Numbered from the stretch's first letter, positions 1 through 8,502 are shown. The stretch: 16,740 bases of DNA from Pseudomonadota bacterium (GCA_022567015.1 JADFHR010000041.1:1-16740); one strand, 5' to 3'. Numbers and translations are program-made. Notes: generated by a model from the sequence alone, not told the origin.

Positions 1-127
1 ACGTTCCGTTCGATCTGATCAACTGCCTTCTGACCAAGAAGGAGGTGACCAACGTCATCGACATGGTCTATCGCCACTGCGGGCAGAAGGAGACCGTCAT
101 TTTCGCCGACCACTTCATGGGCATGGG
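1..127 (+). repeat. Terminal direct repeat, copy 1 (identical to 16614-16740)
   Basis: Bases 1-127 are identical to bases 16614-16740 by direct reading. Both copies encode the same stretch of RpoC in the same frame (VPFDLINCLLTKKEVTN onward). This is a contig-end overlap that shows circular closure with period 16,613. It is not a biological repeat within one rpoC gene. Confidence 0.97.
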
Positions 128-2501
128 CTTCGATTATGCCTGCCGGGCGGGTCTGTCGTTCGGCAAGGACGATCTGGTCGTGCCCGCCGCCAAGGAATCC
201 CTGGTCAGGGAGACGGAGCAGAAAGTCAAGGAGTACGAGCAGCAGTACCAGGATGGCCTGATCACCAAGGGCGAGAAGTACAACAAGGTGGTCGACGCCT
301 GGTCCCACTGCACCGACCGGGTGGCCGATGAGATGATGGAGGGTATCTCCGCCACGGCCCCCGGGAAGCCGGTGAATTCCGTATACATGATGGCCCATTC
401 CGGTGCCCGCGGCTCGGTCGCCCAGATGCGACAGTTGGCCGGCATGCGCGGCCTCATGGCCAAGCCTTCGGGCGAGATCATCGAAACCCCGATCATCTCC
501 AACTTCAAGGAAGGCCTGAGCGTGCTCGAGTACTTCAATTCTACCCACGGGGCACGCAAGGGCCTGGCGGACACGGCCTTGAAGACCGCCAACTCCGGGT
601 ACCTCACGCGGCGTCTGGTCGACGTGGCCCAGGACTGCATCATCGTCGAGCACGACTGCGGGACGGAACTGGGAATCACGGTCCGGACGGTGGTCGAGGG
701 GGGCGAGGAAATCTCGTCCCTGGGTGAACAGGTACTCGGCCGCGGTGCGGCCTTAGATGTCGTCCATCCCATCTCCGGCGAGGTGTTGGTGAAGGGCGGG
801 GAGTTGATCGAGGAGGAATTGGTCGTCGTCATCGAGGAGGCCGATGTCGAGTCCGTGAAAATCCGTTCCGTGCTCACCTGCGAGACCCGCGGCGGCGCGT
901 GCGCCCTCTGCTACGGCCGGGATCTGGCCCGTGGCACCTTGGTCAACGTGGGGGAGGCCGTCGGCGTCATTGCCGCCCAATCCATCGGCGAGCCGGGAAC
1001 GCAGTTGACCATGCGCACCTTCCATATCGGCGGCGCCGTACAGCGTGGCAGCGAGCAATCCAAGGTGGAAGCCACCTGTGACGCGAAGGTGATGCTCAAG
1101 AACACCGCGACGGTAAAGAACAGCGCCGGCATTCACATCGTCATGAGCCGCAATTCCGAACTCGTGCTGGTCGACGCCCAGGGCCGCGAGCGCGCCCGCT
1201 ACCGCATCCCGTACGGCGCCAAGCTTCTGGTCAAGGATAAGGCGAAGGTCAAACTGGGCGAAAAGGTCGCCGAATGGGACCCGTACACCCTGCCCATCAT
1301 TACGGAAAAAGAGGGCATGGCCAATTACATGGACCTGATGGAAGGCGTCTCCATGGTGGAAAGGATGGACGAGGCCACCGGAATCTCCCGGAAAGTGGTG
1401 ATCGACTGGAAACAGCAGCCCAAGGGCGCCGACCTCAAGCCCCGGATCACGCTCAGGAACAAGAAGGGCAAGGTGGTGACCCTGGCCAACGAAATGGAGG
1501 CGCGCTACTTCCTGCCCGTCGACGCCATCCTTTCGGTGGAGCCCGACCAGGTGGTCCATGCCGGTGACGTGCTCGCCCGCATCCCCCGCGAATCGGCCAA
1601 GACCCGCGACATCACCGGCGGCCTGCCGCGGGTGGCGGAGCTGTTCGAGGCCCGCAAACCCAAGGACCACGCCATCATCAGCGAGAGCGCCGGGCGCGTC
1701 GAATTCGGCAAGGACTACAAGTCCAAACGGCGCATCGTCGTGGTGCCGACGGAGGAAGGTCAAAAGCCCCACGAGTACCTGATCCCCAAGGGCAAGCACA
1801 TCAGCGTCCAGGAAGGGGACCACGTGGAGGTGGGTGACGCGCTGATGGACGGCAACCCGGTGCCTCACGACATCCTCAGGGTGCTCGGCGTCGAGGCCCT
1901 GGCCACCTACCTCATCAGGGAGGTCCAGGACGTCTACCGCCTGCAAGGCGTGAAGATCAACGACAAGCACATCGAAGTCATCGTCCGCCAGATGCTGCAG
2001 AAGGTCGAGATCACCGACCCCGGCGACACCACTTTCCTTGTCGGCGAACTGGTCGACCGCACCGAGTACGATGAGGTCAATGGCAAGGCGGAGGCCGATG
2101 GCGGAAAGCCGGCCGGAAGCCTGCCCGTGCTCCAGGGCATCACCAAGGCCAGTCTGCAGACGAATTCTTTCATCTCCGCGGCTTCGTTCCAGGAGACCAC
2201 GCGGGTGCTTACCGAGGCCGCGGTTTCGGGCAAGGTGGACCGCCTTGTCGGCCTGAAGGAAAATGTCATCGTCGGGCGCCTTATCCCGGCCGGCACCGGG
2301 GCCGAGATGAGCCGGGTGCGGATGATCGCCGCCGAGCGGGACCGGGAACTGTCGGAGATTGCGGCCCGGAAACGGGAGAAGCTGGCTGCACAGGAACGGG
2401 AGAAGCTGGCTGCACGGGAACGGGCGGAACAGGAAGACCAGATTGCCGGGGCGCCGCCCGAGGCATCGGCGGAGGAGGTCATGGTCAGCGAGGCCGAATG
2501 A
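1..2501 (+). CDS. rpoC: RNA polymerase beta-prime subunit, C-terminal part (5' end cut by window edge)
   Basis: This is the C-terminal part of the catalytic beta-prime subunit of RNA polymerase. The first complete codon is at position 3. The other piece begins at 14861, and the two join in frame through the terminal repeat to give 1417 residues (E. coli 1407). In joined numbering the second zinc site is C804, C878, C885 and C888, each ten below E. coli. The bridge helix lies near 756-795 (STHGARKGLADTALKTANSG). The trigger loop carries M922, R923 and H926 in QLTMRTFHIGG and is interrupted by a long insertion of the proteobacterial SI3 type. The tail is charged and ends in a small tandem repeat. 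GTG and ATG codons at 45 and 63 are internal and are not real starts. The stop is TGA at 2499-2501, followed by the rpsL control region. Confidence 0.97.
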   Translation, partial: VPFDLINCLLTKKEVTNVIDMVYRHCGQKETVIFADHFMGMGFDYACRAGLSFGKDDLVVPAAKESLVRETEQKVKEYEQQYQDGLITKGEKYNKVVDAWSHCTDRVADEMMEGISATAPGKPVNSVYMMAHSGARGSVAQMRQLAGMRGLMAKPSGEIIETPIISNFKEGLSVLEYFNSTHGARKGLADTALKTANSGYLTRRLVDVAQDCIIVEHDCGTELGITVRTVVEGGEEISSLGEQVLGRGAALDVVHPISGEVLVKGGELIEEELVVVIEEADVESVKIRSVLTCETRGGACALCYGRDLARGTLVNVGEAVGVIAAQSIGEPGTQLTMRTFHIGGAVQRGSEQSKVEATCDAKVMLKNTATVKNSAGIHIVMSRNSELVLVDAQGRERARYRIPYGAKLLVKDKAKVKLGEKVAEWDPYTLPIITEKEGMANYMDLMEGVSMVERMDEATGISRKVVIDWKQQPKGADLKPRITLRNKKGKVVTLANEMEARYFLPVDAILSVEPDQVVHAGDVLARIPRESAKTRDITGGLPRVAELFEARKPKDHAIISESAGRVEFGKDYKSKRRIVVVPTEEGQKPHEYLIPKGKHISVQEGDHVEVGDALMDGNPVPHDILRVLGVEALATYLIREVQDVYRLQGVKINDKHIEVIVRQMLQKVEITDPGDTTFLVGELVDRTEYDEVNGKAEADGGKPAGSLPVLQGITKASLQTNSFISAASFQETTRVLTEAAVSGKVDRLVGLKENVIVGRLIPAGTGAEMSRVRMIAAERDRELSEIAARKREKLAAQEREKLAARERAEQEDQIAGAPPEASAEEVMVSEAE
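2371..2418 (+). repeat. 24-bp tandem repeat in the rpoC tail
   Basis: Two adjacent 24-bp units (2371-2394 and 2395-2418) differ at one base. They are followed by the first six bases of a third copy. The repeat is in frame and encodes REKLAAQE then REKLAARE, which extends a charged, probably helical C-terminal tail of beta-prime. Such units change copy number easily by slippage without breaking the frame. Confidence 0.85.
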
Positions 2502-2568
2502 CGGCAGGGGGCGGGAACAGGCCCTCCGGCGGCCCCGTCCGAGCCGGATTATTCGGCGGAAAACCGGG

Positions 2569-2588
2569 GAAAATCCACGTGGTTTTTC
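2569..2588. promoter_or_regulatory. 20-bp dyad symmetry directly upstream of the rpsL promoter
   Basis: The sequence GAAAATCCACGTGGTTTTTC is an inverted repeat with one mismatched pair (T opposite T). Its core is the palindrome CCACGTGG. It ends exactly where the -35 hexamer begins. It could be an operator. It could also be a weak intrinsic terminator for rpoBC transcripts, because it has an A-tract, a short GC stem and a T-tract. The sequence does not decide between these. Confidence 0.45.
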
Positions 2589-2618
2589 TTGACGGCGGAG
2601 GGGCGCTTAAACTAGTAT
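2589..2618 (+). promoter_or_regulatory. Candidate sigma70 promoter for rpsL-rpsG-fusA
   Basis: A -35 element TTGACG (2589-2594, five of six consensus bases) and a -10 element TAGTAT (2613-2618, four of six) are separated by 18 bp. The bases just after the -10 (GCGCTCC) are GC-rich, as in discriminators of growth-rate or stringently controlled promoters. It would make a leader of about 180 nt before rpsL. The call rests on motif match and position only. Confidence 0.5.
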
Positions 2619-2694
2619 GCGCTCCTCTCCGCAGGGGGCTGGTGGTGGGCCGTCCGGCCTAGACGCAGTCCCCTTTGCGATTAGGAAAACAAAT

Positions 2695-2714
2695 TGACGC
2701 CCTTCGTGGCGTCA
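2695..2714 (+). other. Hairpin in the rpsL leader
   Basis: A perfect 7-bp inverted repeat (TGACGCC and GGCGTCA) encloses the 6-base loop CTTCGT. It is in the presumed 5' leader of rpsL, 11 bases before the terminator-like hairpin. There is no T-tract after it, so it is not a terminator by itself. Its role is unknown. Confidence 0.5.
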
Positions 2715-2725
2715 CGAATCGGCCC

Positions 2726-2762
2726 CCGGAAAGGTGTTTTTGTGCCTATCCGGAGGTTTTTT
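2726..2762 (+). terminator. Intrinsic-terminator-like hairpin with T6, possible attenuator before rpsL
   Basis: CCGGA (2726-2730) pairs with TCCGG (2749-2753), and AGG (2732-2734) pairs with CCT (2745-2747) across an A-A mismatch. The loop is 10 bases. Three bases later come six Ts (2757-2762). It lies downstream of the only promoter-like sequence found and 41 bp before the rpsL ATG, so it could act as a leader attenuator. It could also end transcripts coming from rpoC, if rpsL has a promoter I have not recognised. Confidence 0.45.
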
Positions 2763-2803
2763 GCACCGGGTGCGTTGGTGCCCGTGGGGATGAAACAGGC
2801 GCG

Positions 2804-3175
2804 ATGCCGACAATTAACCAGTTGATACGCAAGCCACGCAAGGTGCCGGTGGTCCGCAACAAGGTGCCGGCGCTCGAAGCCTGTCCACAGAAGCGTGGCG
2901 TGTGCACGCGCGTCTATACGACGACGCCCAAAAAACCCAATTCGGCCATGCGCAAAGTGGCCCGGGTGCGGCTCACCAACGGGTTCGAGGTCACCAGCTA
3001 CATTCCCGGCGAGGGCCACAATCTGCAGGAGCATTCCGTGGTCCTGATCCGGGGCGGGCGGGTCAAGGACCTGCCCGGCGTGCGCTATCACATCATCCGC
3101 GGCACTTTGGACACCCAGGGGGTCCCCGACCGCCGCCAGCGCCGGTCCAAGTACGGCGCCAAGCGCCCCAAATAA
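2804..3175 (+). CDS. rpsL: 30S ribosomal protein S12
   Basis: S12 sits at the decoding centre of the small subunit and controls accuracy. The 123-residue product begins MPTINQLIRKPRKVP and closely follows the family throughout (E. coli 124 residues). The lysines where streptomycin-resistance changes arise are wild type: K43 and K44 in TTPKKPNSA, and K88. D89, the residue methylthiolated by RimO in E. coli, is present in RVKDLPG. The ATG at 2804 is chosen because the conserved S12 N-terminus starts there. The ribosome site is weak (GGGGA at 2786-2790, 13 bases upstream). An in-phase frame starting at 2675 would add 43 unrelated residues. rpsG follows after 13 bases. Confidence 0.97.
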   Translation: MPTINQLIRKPRKVPVVRNKVPALEACPQKRGVCTRVYTTTPKKPNSAMRKVARVRLTNGFEVTSYIPGEGHNLQEHSVVLIRGGRVKDLPGVRYHIIRGTLDTQGVPDRRQRRSKYGAKRPK

Positions 3176-3188
3176 GGGTTATCGACAG

Positions 3189-3659
3189 ATGTCACGTCGC
3201 CACGCCGCGGAAAAACGCGAGGTCCTGCCCGATCCCAAGTTCGGGGATGTGGTGCTGACCAAGTTCACCAACTCCCTGATGTTGAAGGGCAAGAAGTCGG
3301 TGGCCGAGAGGATCGTGTATGACGCCTTCGTCATCATGGAAAAGAAGACCGGCCAGGATCCCCTGAAAATGTTTCACGAAGCCATCGACAACGTGAGGCC
3401 GTCGGTTGAGGTGCGTTCGCGCCGCGTCGGCGGCGCCACCTATCAGGTTCCCATCGAGGTGCGCCACGATCGCCGCCAGGCCCTGGCCATCCGCTGGCTC
3501 GTCGAACTGGCCCGCAAGCGCTCGGAGAAAACGATGACCGAGCGCTTGTCGGGGGAACTGATGGATGCCGCCAACAACCGGGGCGCGGCGGTCAAGAAAC
3601 GCGAAGACACACACCGTATGGCGGAGGCCAACAAGGCCTTCTCCCACTACCGTTGGTAG
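3189..3659 (+). CDS. rpsG: 30S ribosomal protein S7
   Basis: S7 is the primary assembly protein of the 30S head and binds the 3' major domain of 16S rRNA near the exit-site tRNA. The product has 156 residues, the usual bacterial length. It begins MSRRHAAEKREVLPDPKFGD and contains the conserved stretches RRVGGATYQVPIEVR and ANKAFSHYRW. The start lies 13 bases after the rpsL stop, and AAGGG overlapping that stop serves as the ribosome site. In E. coli S7 represses this operon by binding the rpsL-rpsG spacer. Here the spacer is too short to hold the E. coli-type target, so that control may be absent or may work elsewhere. Confidence 0.97.
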   Translation: MSRRHAAEKREVLPDPKFGDVVLTKFTNSLMLKGKKSVAERIVYDAFVIMEKKTGQDPLKMFHEAIDNVRPSVEVRSRRVGGATYQVPIEVRHDRRQALAIRWLVELARKRSEKTMTERLSGELMDAANNRGAAVKKREDTHRMAEANKAFSHYRW

Positions 3660-3680
3660 TACAGGCGGACGGTTCGGACC

Positions 3681-5759
3681 ATGGCTCGCACCACGCCACT
3701 AGAGCGCTACCGCAACATCGGCATCATGGCTCACATCGATGCCGGCAAGACGACGACCACCGAGCGCATCCTCTATTACACCGGCCGCTCCTATAAGATC
3801 GGCGAGGTCCATGACGGCAACGCGACCATGGACTGGATGGAGCAGGAGCAGGAACGGGGCATCACCATCACGTCGGCGGCGACGACCTGTTTCTGGAACG
3901 ATCACCGCATCAACATCATCGACACCCCGGGGCATGTGGACTTCACCATCGAAGTGGAGCGCAGCCTGCGGGTCCTTGACGGGGCGGTGGCCGTTTTCGA
4001 CAGCGTGGCCGGCGTCGAGCCCCAGTCGGAAACCGTGTGGCGTCAGGCCGACCGGTACGACGTGCCGAGGGTTTGTTTCGTCAACAAGATGGACCGCGTC
4101 GGCGCCGACTACTTCCGCTGCGTGGACATGATCGCAGACCGGCTGGGCGCCAAACCCCTGGTTATCCAGCTTCCCATCGGCTTCGAAGCCGATTTCTCCG
4201 GCGTCATCGATCTCATCACCATGGAGGCCGTGACCTGGAAGGATGAGACCCTGGGCGCCGAATTCGACCGGGGCGGGATTCCGGGCGATCTCGCCGAACA
4301 GGCGGCGGCGTACCGCGAGAAGCTGGTCGAGTTGGCGATCGAGCAGGACGACGCGGCCATGGAGGCTTATCTGGAAGACGGAAAGATCGATGTGGCGACC
4401 CTGAAGAAGTGCGTGCGCGCGGGCACCGTCTCGGGCGCTTTCGTGCCCGTGCTGTGCGGCGCCGCCTTCAAGAACAAGGGCGTGCAGACGCTCCTGGACG
4501 CCGTGGTCGATTACCTGCCCGCGCCCACCGACGTGTCCTCGATCAAAGGCGTGAAGGCCGGCTCGGACGAGGTGATCGAGCGCCACAACTCGGACGATGA
4601 GCCCTTCTCGGCGCTGGCCTTTAAGATCATGAGCGACCCGTTCGTCGGCTCGCTCACGTTCGTTCGGGTCTACTCGGGCGTCATCAGGAGCGGCGGGCAT
4701 GTTCTGAACGCGGTCAAGAACAAGCGCGAGCGCATAGGCCGCATGCTGCTGATGCACGCCAATGCCCGCGAGGAGCTGACCGAGGCCCGCGCCGGGGACA
4801 TCGTGGCCCTGGCGGGGCTGAAAGACACCACCACCGGGGATACGCTGTGCGATCCCAACAACGCGGTCGTGTTGGAGCGCATGGATTTCCCGGAACCCGT
4901 CATCGAGGTCGCCGTCGAGCCCAAGACCAAGGCCGATCAAGAGAAGATGGGCGTGGCGCTGGCCCGCCTGGCCGCCGAGGACCCGTCGTTTCGCGTTTCC
5001 CTGGACGCGGAGAGCGGTCAGACGGTGATCAAGGGCATGGGCGAGCTCCATCTGGAGATTCTGGTCGACCGCATGCGGCGCGAGTTCAAGGTAGAGGCCA
5101 GCGTGGGTCCCCCCCAGGTGGCCTACCGGGAAACCATTTCCCGCGTCAACGACGTGGACTATATCCACAAGAAGCAAACCGGCGGCGCCGGCCAGTTCGC
5201 GCGGGTGAAAATCCGTTTCGAGCCCCTTCCCTCCGGATCCGGGTATCAGTTCGAAAGCAAGGTGACGGGCGGCAGTGTGCCGAGGGAGTTCATACCGAGC
5301 GTGGAGAAAGGGTTGAGACAGGCGTGTGAAACCGGCGTCTTGTCCGGATTTCCGGTCACCGATTTCAAGGCGACCCTGCTGGATGGCGATTCCCACGACG
5401 TGGACTCCAGCTCGCTGGCCTTCGAGATCGCCGCCCGCGCCGCCTTCCGCGAGGGTATGGTGAACGCGGCGCCGAAACTGTTGGAGCCGGTCATGCGCGT
5501 CGAGGTGGTGACGCCGGAAGAATACATGGGCGACATCATCGGCAATCTGAACGGCCGGCGTGGTCAGGTCAGCGACATGGATCAGCGTGGCAATGCGCGG
5601 GTGATCACGGCGTCCGTGCCGCTCGCCACCATGTTCGGCTACGTCAGCTCCCTGCGCTCCATGAGCCAGGGACGGGCCCAGTTCACCATGCACTTCGAGC
5701 ACTACGCGGAGGCTCCCCAGCAGGTGTCCGAGGAAGTCCGGACCAAGCTGGCCGGATGA
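3681..5759 (+). CDS. fusA: Translation elongation factor G
   Basis: EF-G is the cytosolic GTPase that drives tRNA-mRNA translocation and, with the recycling factor, ribosome splitting. The product has 692 residues (E. coli 704). The GTPase motifs are the P-loop AHIDAGKT at 17-24, switch I RGITITSA, DTPGH at 81-85 and NKMD at 135-138. Domain II follows, then the translocation domains, including the GGAGQFARVKIRFEP region and the conserved EYMGDIIGNLNGRRGQ near the C-terminus. The start is 21 bases after rpsG and is preceded by AGGCGGA. Tuf follows 25 bases after the stop, the usual str-operon order. There is no sign of a second, divergent EF-G type. Confidence 0.97.
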   Translation: MARTTPLERYRNIGIMAHIDAGKTTTTERILYYTGRSYKIGEVHDGNATMDWMEQEQERGITITSAATTCFWNDHRINIIDTPGHVDFTIEVERSLRVLDGAVAVFDSVAGVEPQSETVWRQADRYDVPRVCFVNKMDRVGADYFRCVDMIADRLGAKPLVIQLPIGFEADFSGVIDLITMEAVTWKDETLGAEFDRGGIPGDLAEQAAAYREKLVELAIEQDDAAMEAYLEDGKIDVATLKKCVRAGTVSGAFVPVLCGAAFKNKGVQTLLDAVVDYLPAPTDVSSIKGVKAGSDEVIERHNSDDEPFSALAFKIMSDPFVGSLTFVRVYSGVIRSGGHVLNAVKNKRERIGRMLLMHANAREELTEARAGDIVALAGLKDTTTGDTLCDPNNAVVLERMDFPEPVIEVAVEPKTKADQEKMGVALARLAAEDPSFRVSLDAESGQTVIKGMGELHLEILVDRMRREFKVEASVGPPQVAYRETISRVNDVDYIHKKQTGGAGQFARVKIRFEPLPSGSGYQFESKVTGGSVPREFIPSVEKGLRQACETGVLSGFPVTDFKATLLDGDSHDVDSSSLAFEIAARAAFREGMVNAAPKLLEPVMRVEVVTPEEYMGDIIGNLNGRRGQVSDMDQRGNARVITASVPLATMFGYVSSLRSMSQGRAQFTMHFEHYAEAPQQVSEEVRTKLAG

Positions 5760-5784
5760 GGAACAGGGGGAAGGGTAGGCGGAC

Positions 5785-6975
<1,191 letters not shown>

Positions 6976-6994
6976 GGCCGGCGCAACCGGGTGG

Positions 6995-7034
6995 GAGCCG
7001 GGCGGTCCACCGGCTCGCCGGGACGGCGACTTTT
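6995..7034 (+). terminator. Two adjacent GC hairpins after tuf, weak terminator candidate
   Basis: GAGCCGG (6995-7001) pairs with CCGGCTC (7010-7016) around an 8-base loop, about 20 bases after the tuf stop. Overlapping its end by one base, CGCCG (7016-7020) pairs with CGGCG (7024-7028) around GGA. ACTTTT follows. Four Ts after a 5-bp stem make only a weak intrinsic terminator, so partial read-through to the tRNA and secE is likely. Confidence 0.35.
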
Positions 7035-7069
7035 GAAGGCGGGGCAGGCGCGACCCCGTCTCCTGGGGA

Positions 7070-7099
7070 CTCTTCCCGATCACGCGGGCCCGGGAAGAG
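7070..7099 (+). other. 9-bp perfect hairpin upstream of tRNA-Trp
   Basis: CTCTTCCCG (7070-7078) and CGGGAAGAG (7091-7099) form a perfect 9-bp stem with a 12-base loop. It lies 19 bases before the tRNA 5' end and has no T-tract. It could be a processing signal for a tuf-tRNA-secE transcript, a factor-assisted terminator, or a dyad binding site. Confidence 0.5.
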
Positions 7100-7118
7100 G
7101 GTGTGGAACGGTGCGTTT

Positions 7119-7196
7119 AGGAGTGTAGCTCAATTTGGTTAGAGCACCGGTCTCCAAAACCGGGGGTTGGGGGTTCGAGTCCCTCCACTCCTGCCA
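7119..7196 (+). tRNA. trnW: tRNA-Trp (anticodon CCA), 3' CCA encoded
   Basis: A full cloverleaf can be folded by hand. The acceptor is AGGAGTG (7119-7125) with CACTCCT (7186-7192). The D stem is GCTC/GAGC (7128-7131 with 7142-7145). The anticodon stem is CCGGT/ACCGG (7147-7151 with 7159-7163), the loop is CTCCAAA and the anticodon CCA is at 7154-7156. The variable loop has five bases. The T arm has the loop TTCGAGT at 7174-7180. The discriminator is G7193 and CCA is encoded at 7194-7196. The tuf-tRNA-Trp-secE order is common in proteobacteria. Confidence 0.97.
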
Positions 7197-7239
7197 ATGC
7201 TTTTCCCGCCGCGCAGGCTCCGATTGACGGTTTGGTATC

Positions 7240-7437
7240 ATGGCGAAAATAAATCCGGCACAGTTCGCTCACGAGGTTCGGCAGGAAGCGGCCAAGGTCA
7301 CGTGGCCGCCGCGCAAGGAAACGGGCGTTTCCACGGGCATGGTGTTCCTGATGGTGATCCTTGCGGCGCTGTTCTTCTTCCTGGTGGACCAGATCCTGGC
7401 CAAAGGCGTGCAAATCATTCTCGGACTGGGAGGCTGA
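7240..7437 (+). CDS. secE: Preprotein translocase subunit SecE
   Basis: SecE is the essential small clamp of the SecYEG protein-conducting channel in the inner membrane. The 65-residue product has the short form found in most bacteria outside the enterics: one membrane segment near residues 31-52 (MVFLMVILAALFFFLVDQIL) after a conserved amphipathic stretch that includes QEAAKVTWPPRKET. The start ATG is 43 bases after the tRNA, with no strong ribosome site. nusG begins five bases after the stop, a near-universal pairing that gives extra support to the call. Confidence 0.95.
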   Translation: MAKINPAQFAHEVRQEAAKVTWPPRKETGVSTGMVFLMVILAALFFFLVDQILAKGVQIILGLGG

Positions 7438-7442
7438 GGTCG

Positions 7443-7973
7443 ATGGCGCTGCGATGGTACGTTATCCATGTGTATTCCGGGTTCGAGAGAAAAGTCGCCC
7501 AGTCGATCGAGGAGCAGGCCAAACAGGCGGGCATGACCGACGTCATCGAGCGCGTCCTGGTCCCCATCGAGGAAGTGGTTGAAATCCGCCGTGGCACCAA
7601 GGTCAACGCCGAGCGAAAGTTCTTCCCGGGCTATGTGCTGGTCAACATGGAAATGACGGACGAGACCTGGCACCTGGTGAAGAACACGCCCAAGGTGACC
7701 GGTTTTCTCGGCGGCCGCGGCCGGCCGACGCCCATTTCCGAGGCCGAGGCCGACCGCATCATGCGCCAGGTGCAAGAAGGTATCGAGAGGCCCAAGCCGG
7801 CGATCACCTTCGAGATCGGCGAGCAGGTGCGGGTCTGCGACGGACCCTTTAACTCCTTTAACGGCTTCGTCGAGGACGTGGACGAAGAACGCGCCCGGGT
7901 CAAGGTGGCGGTGTCCATTTTCGGGCGCGCGACACCGGTGGAACTGGAGTATTCCCAGGTCGAGAAACTCTGA
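7443..7973 (+). CDS. nusG: Transcription termination/antitermination factor NusG
   Basis: NusG binds the RNA polymerase clamp through its NGN domain and links it to the leading ribosome (S10) or Rho through its KOW domain. The product has 176 residues (E. coli 181). The NGN domain starts at WYVIHVYSGFERKVAQSI, and the KOW domain contains VRVCDGPFNSFNGFVEDV. F160 in SIFGRAT matches E. coli F165, which contacts S10 and Rho. The ATG at 7443 is chosen because the NGN domain begins there and GGAGG at the end of secE lies nine bases upstream. An in-phase frame starting at 7167 runs through the tRNA and secE and is not real. Confidence 0.96.
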   Translation: MALRWYVIHVYSGFERKVAQSIEEQAKQAGMTDVIERVLVPIEEVVEIRRGTKVNAERKFFPGYVLVNMEMTDETWHLVKNTPKVTGFLGGRGRPTPISEAEADRIMRQVQEGIERPKPAITFEIGEQVRVCDGPFNSFNGFVEDVDEERARVKVAVSIFGRATPVELEYSQVEKL

Positions 7974-8057
7974 CGGCGGGCCCCGGCGGACCCGGCGCAA
8001 CGGCCGTGGGAAGGCGGCGATGACCGCACCGCGGGCTTAAGTGTTCTGGAGGGAACA

Positions 8058-8498
8058 ATGGCGAAGAAGGCGACAAAAAGAATTGTCGGTTACATCAGGC
8101 TGCAGGTGCCGGCGGGGCAGGCGAACCCGTCGCCGCCCATTGGCCCGGCCCTTGGCCAGGCAGGCCTGAACATCATGGAGTTCTGCAAGGCGTTCAACGC
8201 CGAGACCGATAAGCTGGAGCCGGGCATGCCCATCCCGGTGGTCATCACGTCTTATCGGGACCGTACGTTTACCTTCATCACCAAGACGCCGCCGGCCAGC
8301 TACTTTCTCAAGAAGGCGGCCGGGCTTCCCAAGGCCGCGCAGGAGCCGGGAAAGGAAACCGTCGGCACGGTGACCATGAAACAGATTCGCCAGATCGCGG
8401 AGAAGAAAATGGTCGATCTGAACACCACCAACATGGACGCCGCGTGCCGCATGATCGCCGGATCCGCGCGGTCCATGGGCATCGAAGTGGTGGCGTAA
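8058..8498 (+). CDS. rplK: 50S ribosomal protein L11
   Basis: L11 binds the GTPase-associated region of 23S rRNA at the base of the L7/L12 stalk and is needed for RelA activation on the ribosome. The product has 146 residues (E. coli 142), with a slightly longer N-terminus. It contains the signature PSPPIGPALGQAGLNIMEFC, whose prolines form the thiostrepton-type antibiotic site. The C-terminal rRNA-binding domain ends in NTTNMDAACRMIAGSARSMG. A good ribosome site (GGAGGG) lies just before the ATG. The 84-bp spacer after nusG has no clear promoter. rplA follows after four bases, and the two are certainly cotranscribed. Confidence 0.97.
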   Translation: MAKKATKRIVGYIRLQVPAGQANPSPPIGPALGQAGLNIMEFCKAFNAETDKLEPGMPIPVVITSYRDRTFTFITKTPPASYFLKKAAGLPKAAQEPGKETVGTVTMKQIRQIAEKKMVDLNTTNMDAACRMIAGSARSMGIEVVA

Positions 8499-8502
8499 GA
8501 TC

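Larger units (their letters stand above)
2502..2803 (+). other. rpoC-rpsL intergenic control region
   Basis: This 302-bp stretch has no credible gene. It holds, in order, a 20-bp dyad (2569-2588), a sigma70-like promoter (2589-2618), a 7-bp hairpin (2695-2714) and a hairpin followed by six Ts (2726-2762), and then reaches the rpsL start. The open frame that reaches back to 2675 in phase with rpsL is a non-conserved extension beginning at TTG. Bases 2502-2568 show only short GC-rich inverted repeats that I would not call. Confidence 0.7.

Noticed and set aside
2694..2720. A second rpsL promoter from TTGACG at 2694-2699
   Set aside because: No -10-like hexamer lies 16-18 bp downstream, and the bases belong to a perfect hairpin.
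2675..2803. N-terminal extension of rpsL by 43 residues starting at TTG
   Set aside because: S12 is highly conserved and starts at MPTINQL. The extension covers the leader hairpins and has no ribosome site.
7224..7256. A promoter for secE from TTGACG near 7224
   Set aside because: The best -10 at 17-bp spacing is AAATAA inside the secE coding sequence, which would start transcription after the start codon.
7167..7442. N-terminal extension of nusG by 92 residues
   Set aside because: It runs out of frame through the tRNA and secE. The NGN domain starts at the ATG at 7443, which has its own ribosome site.
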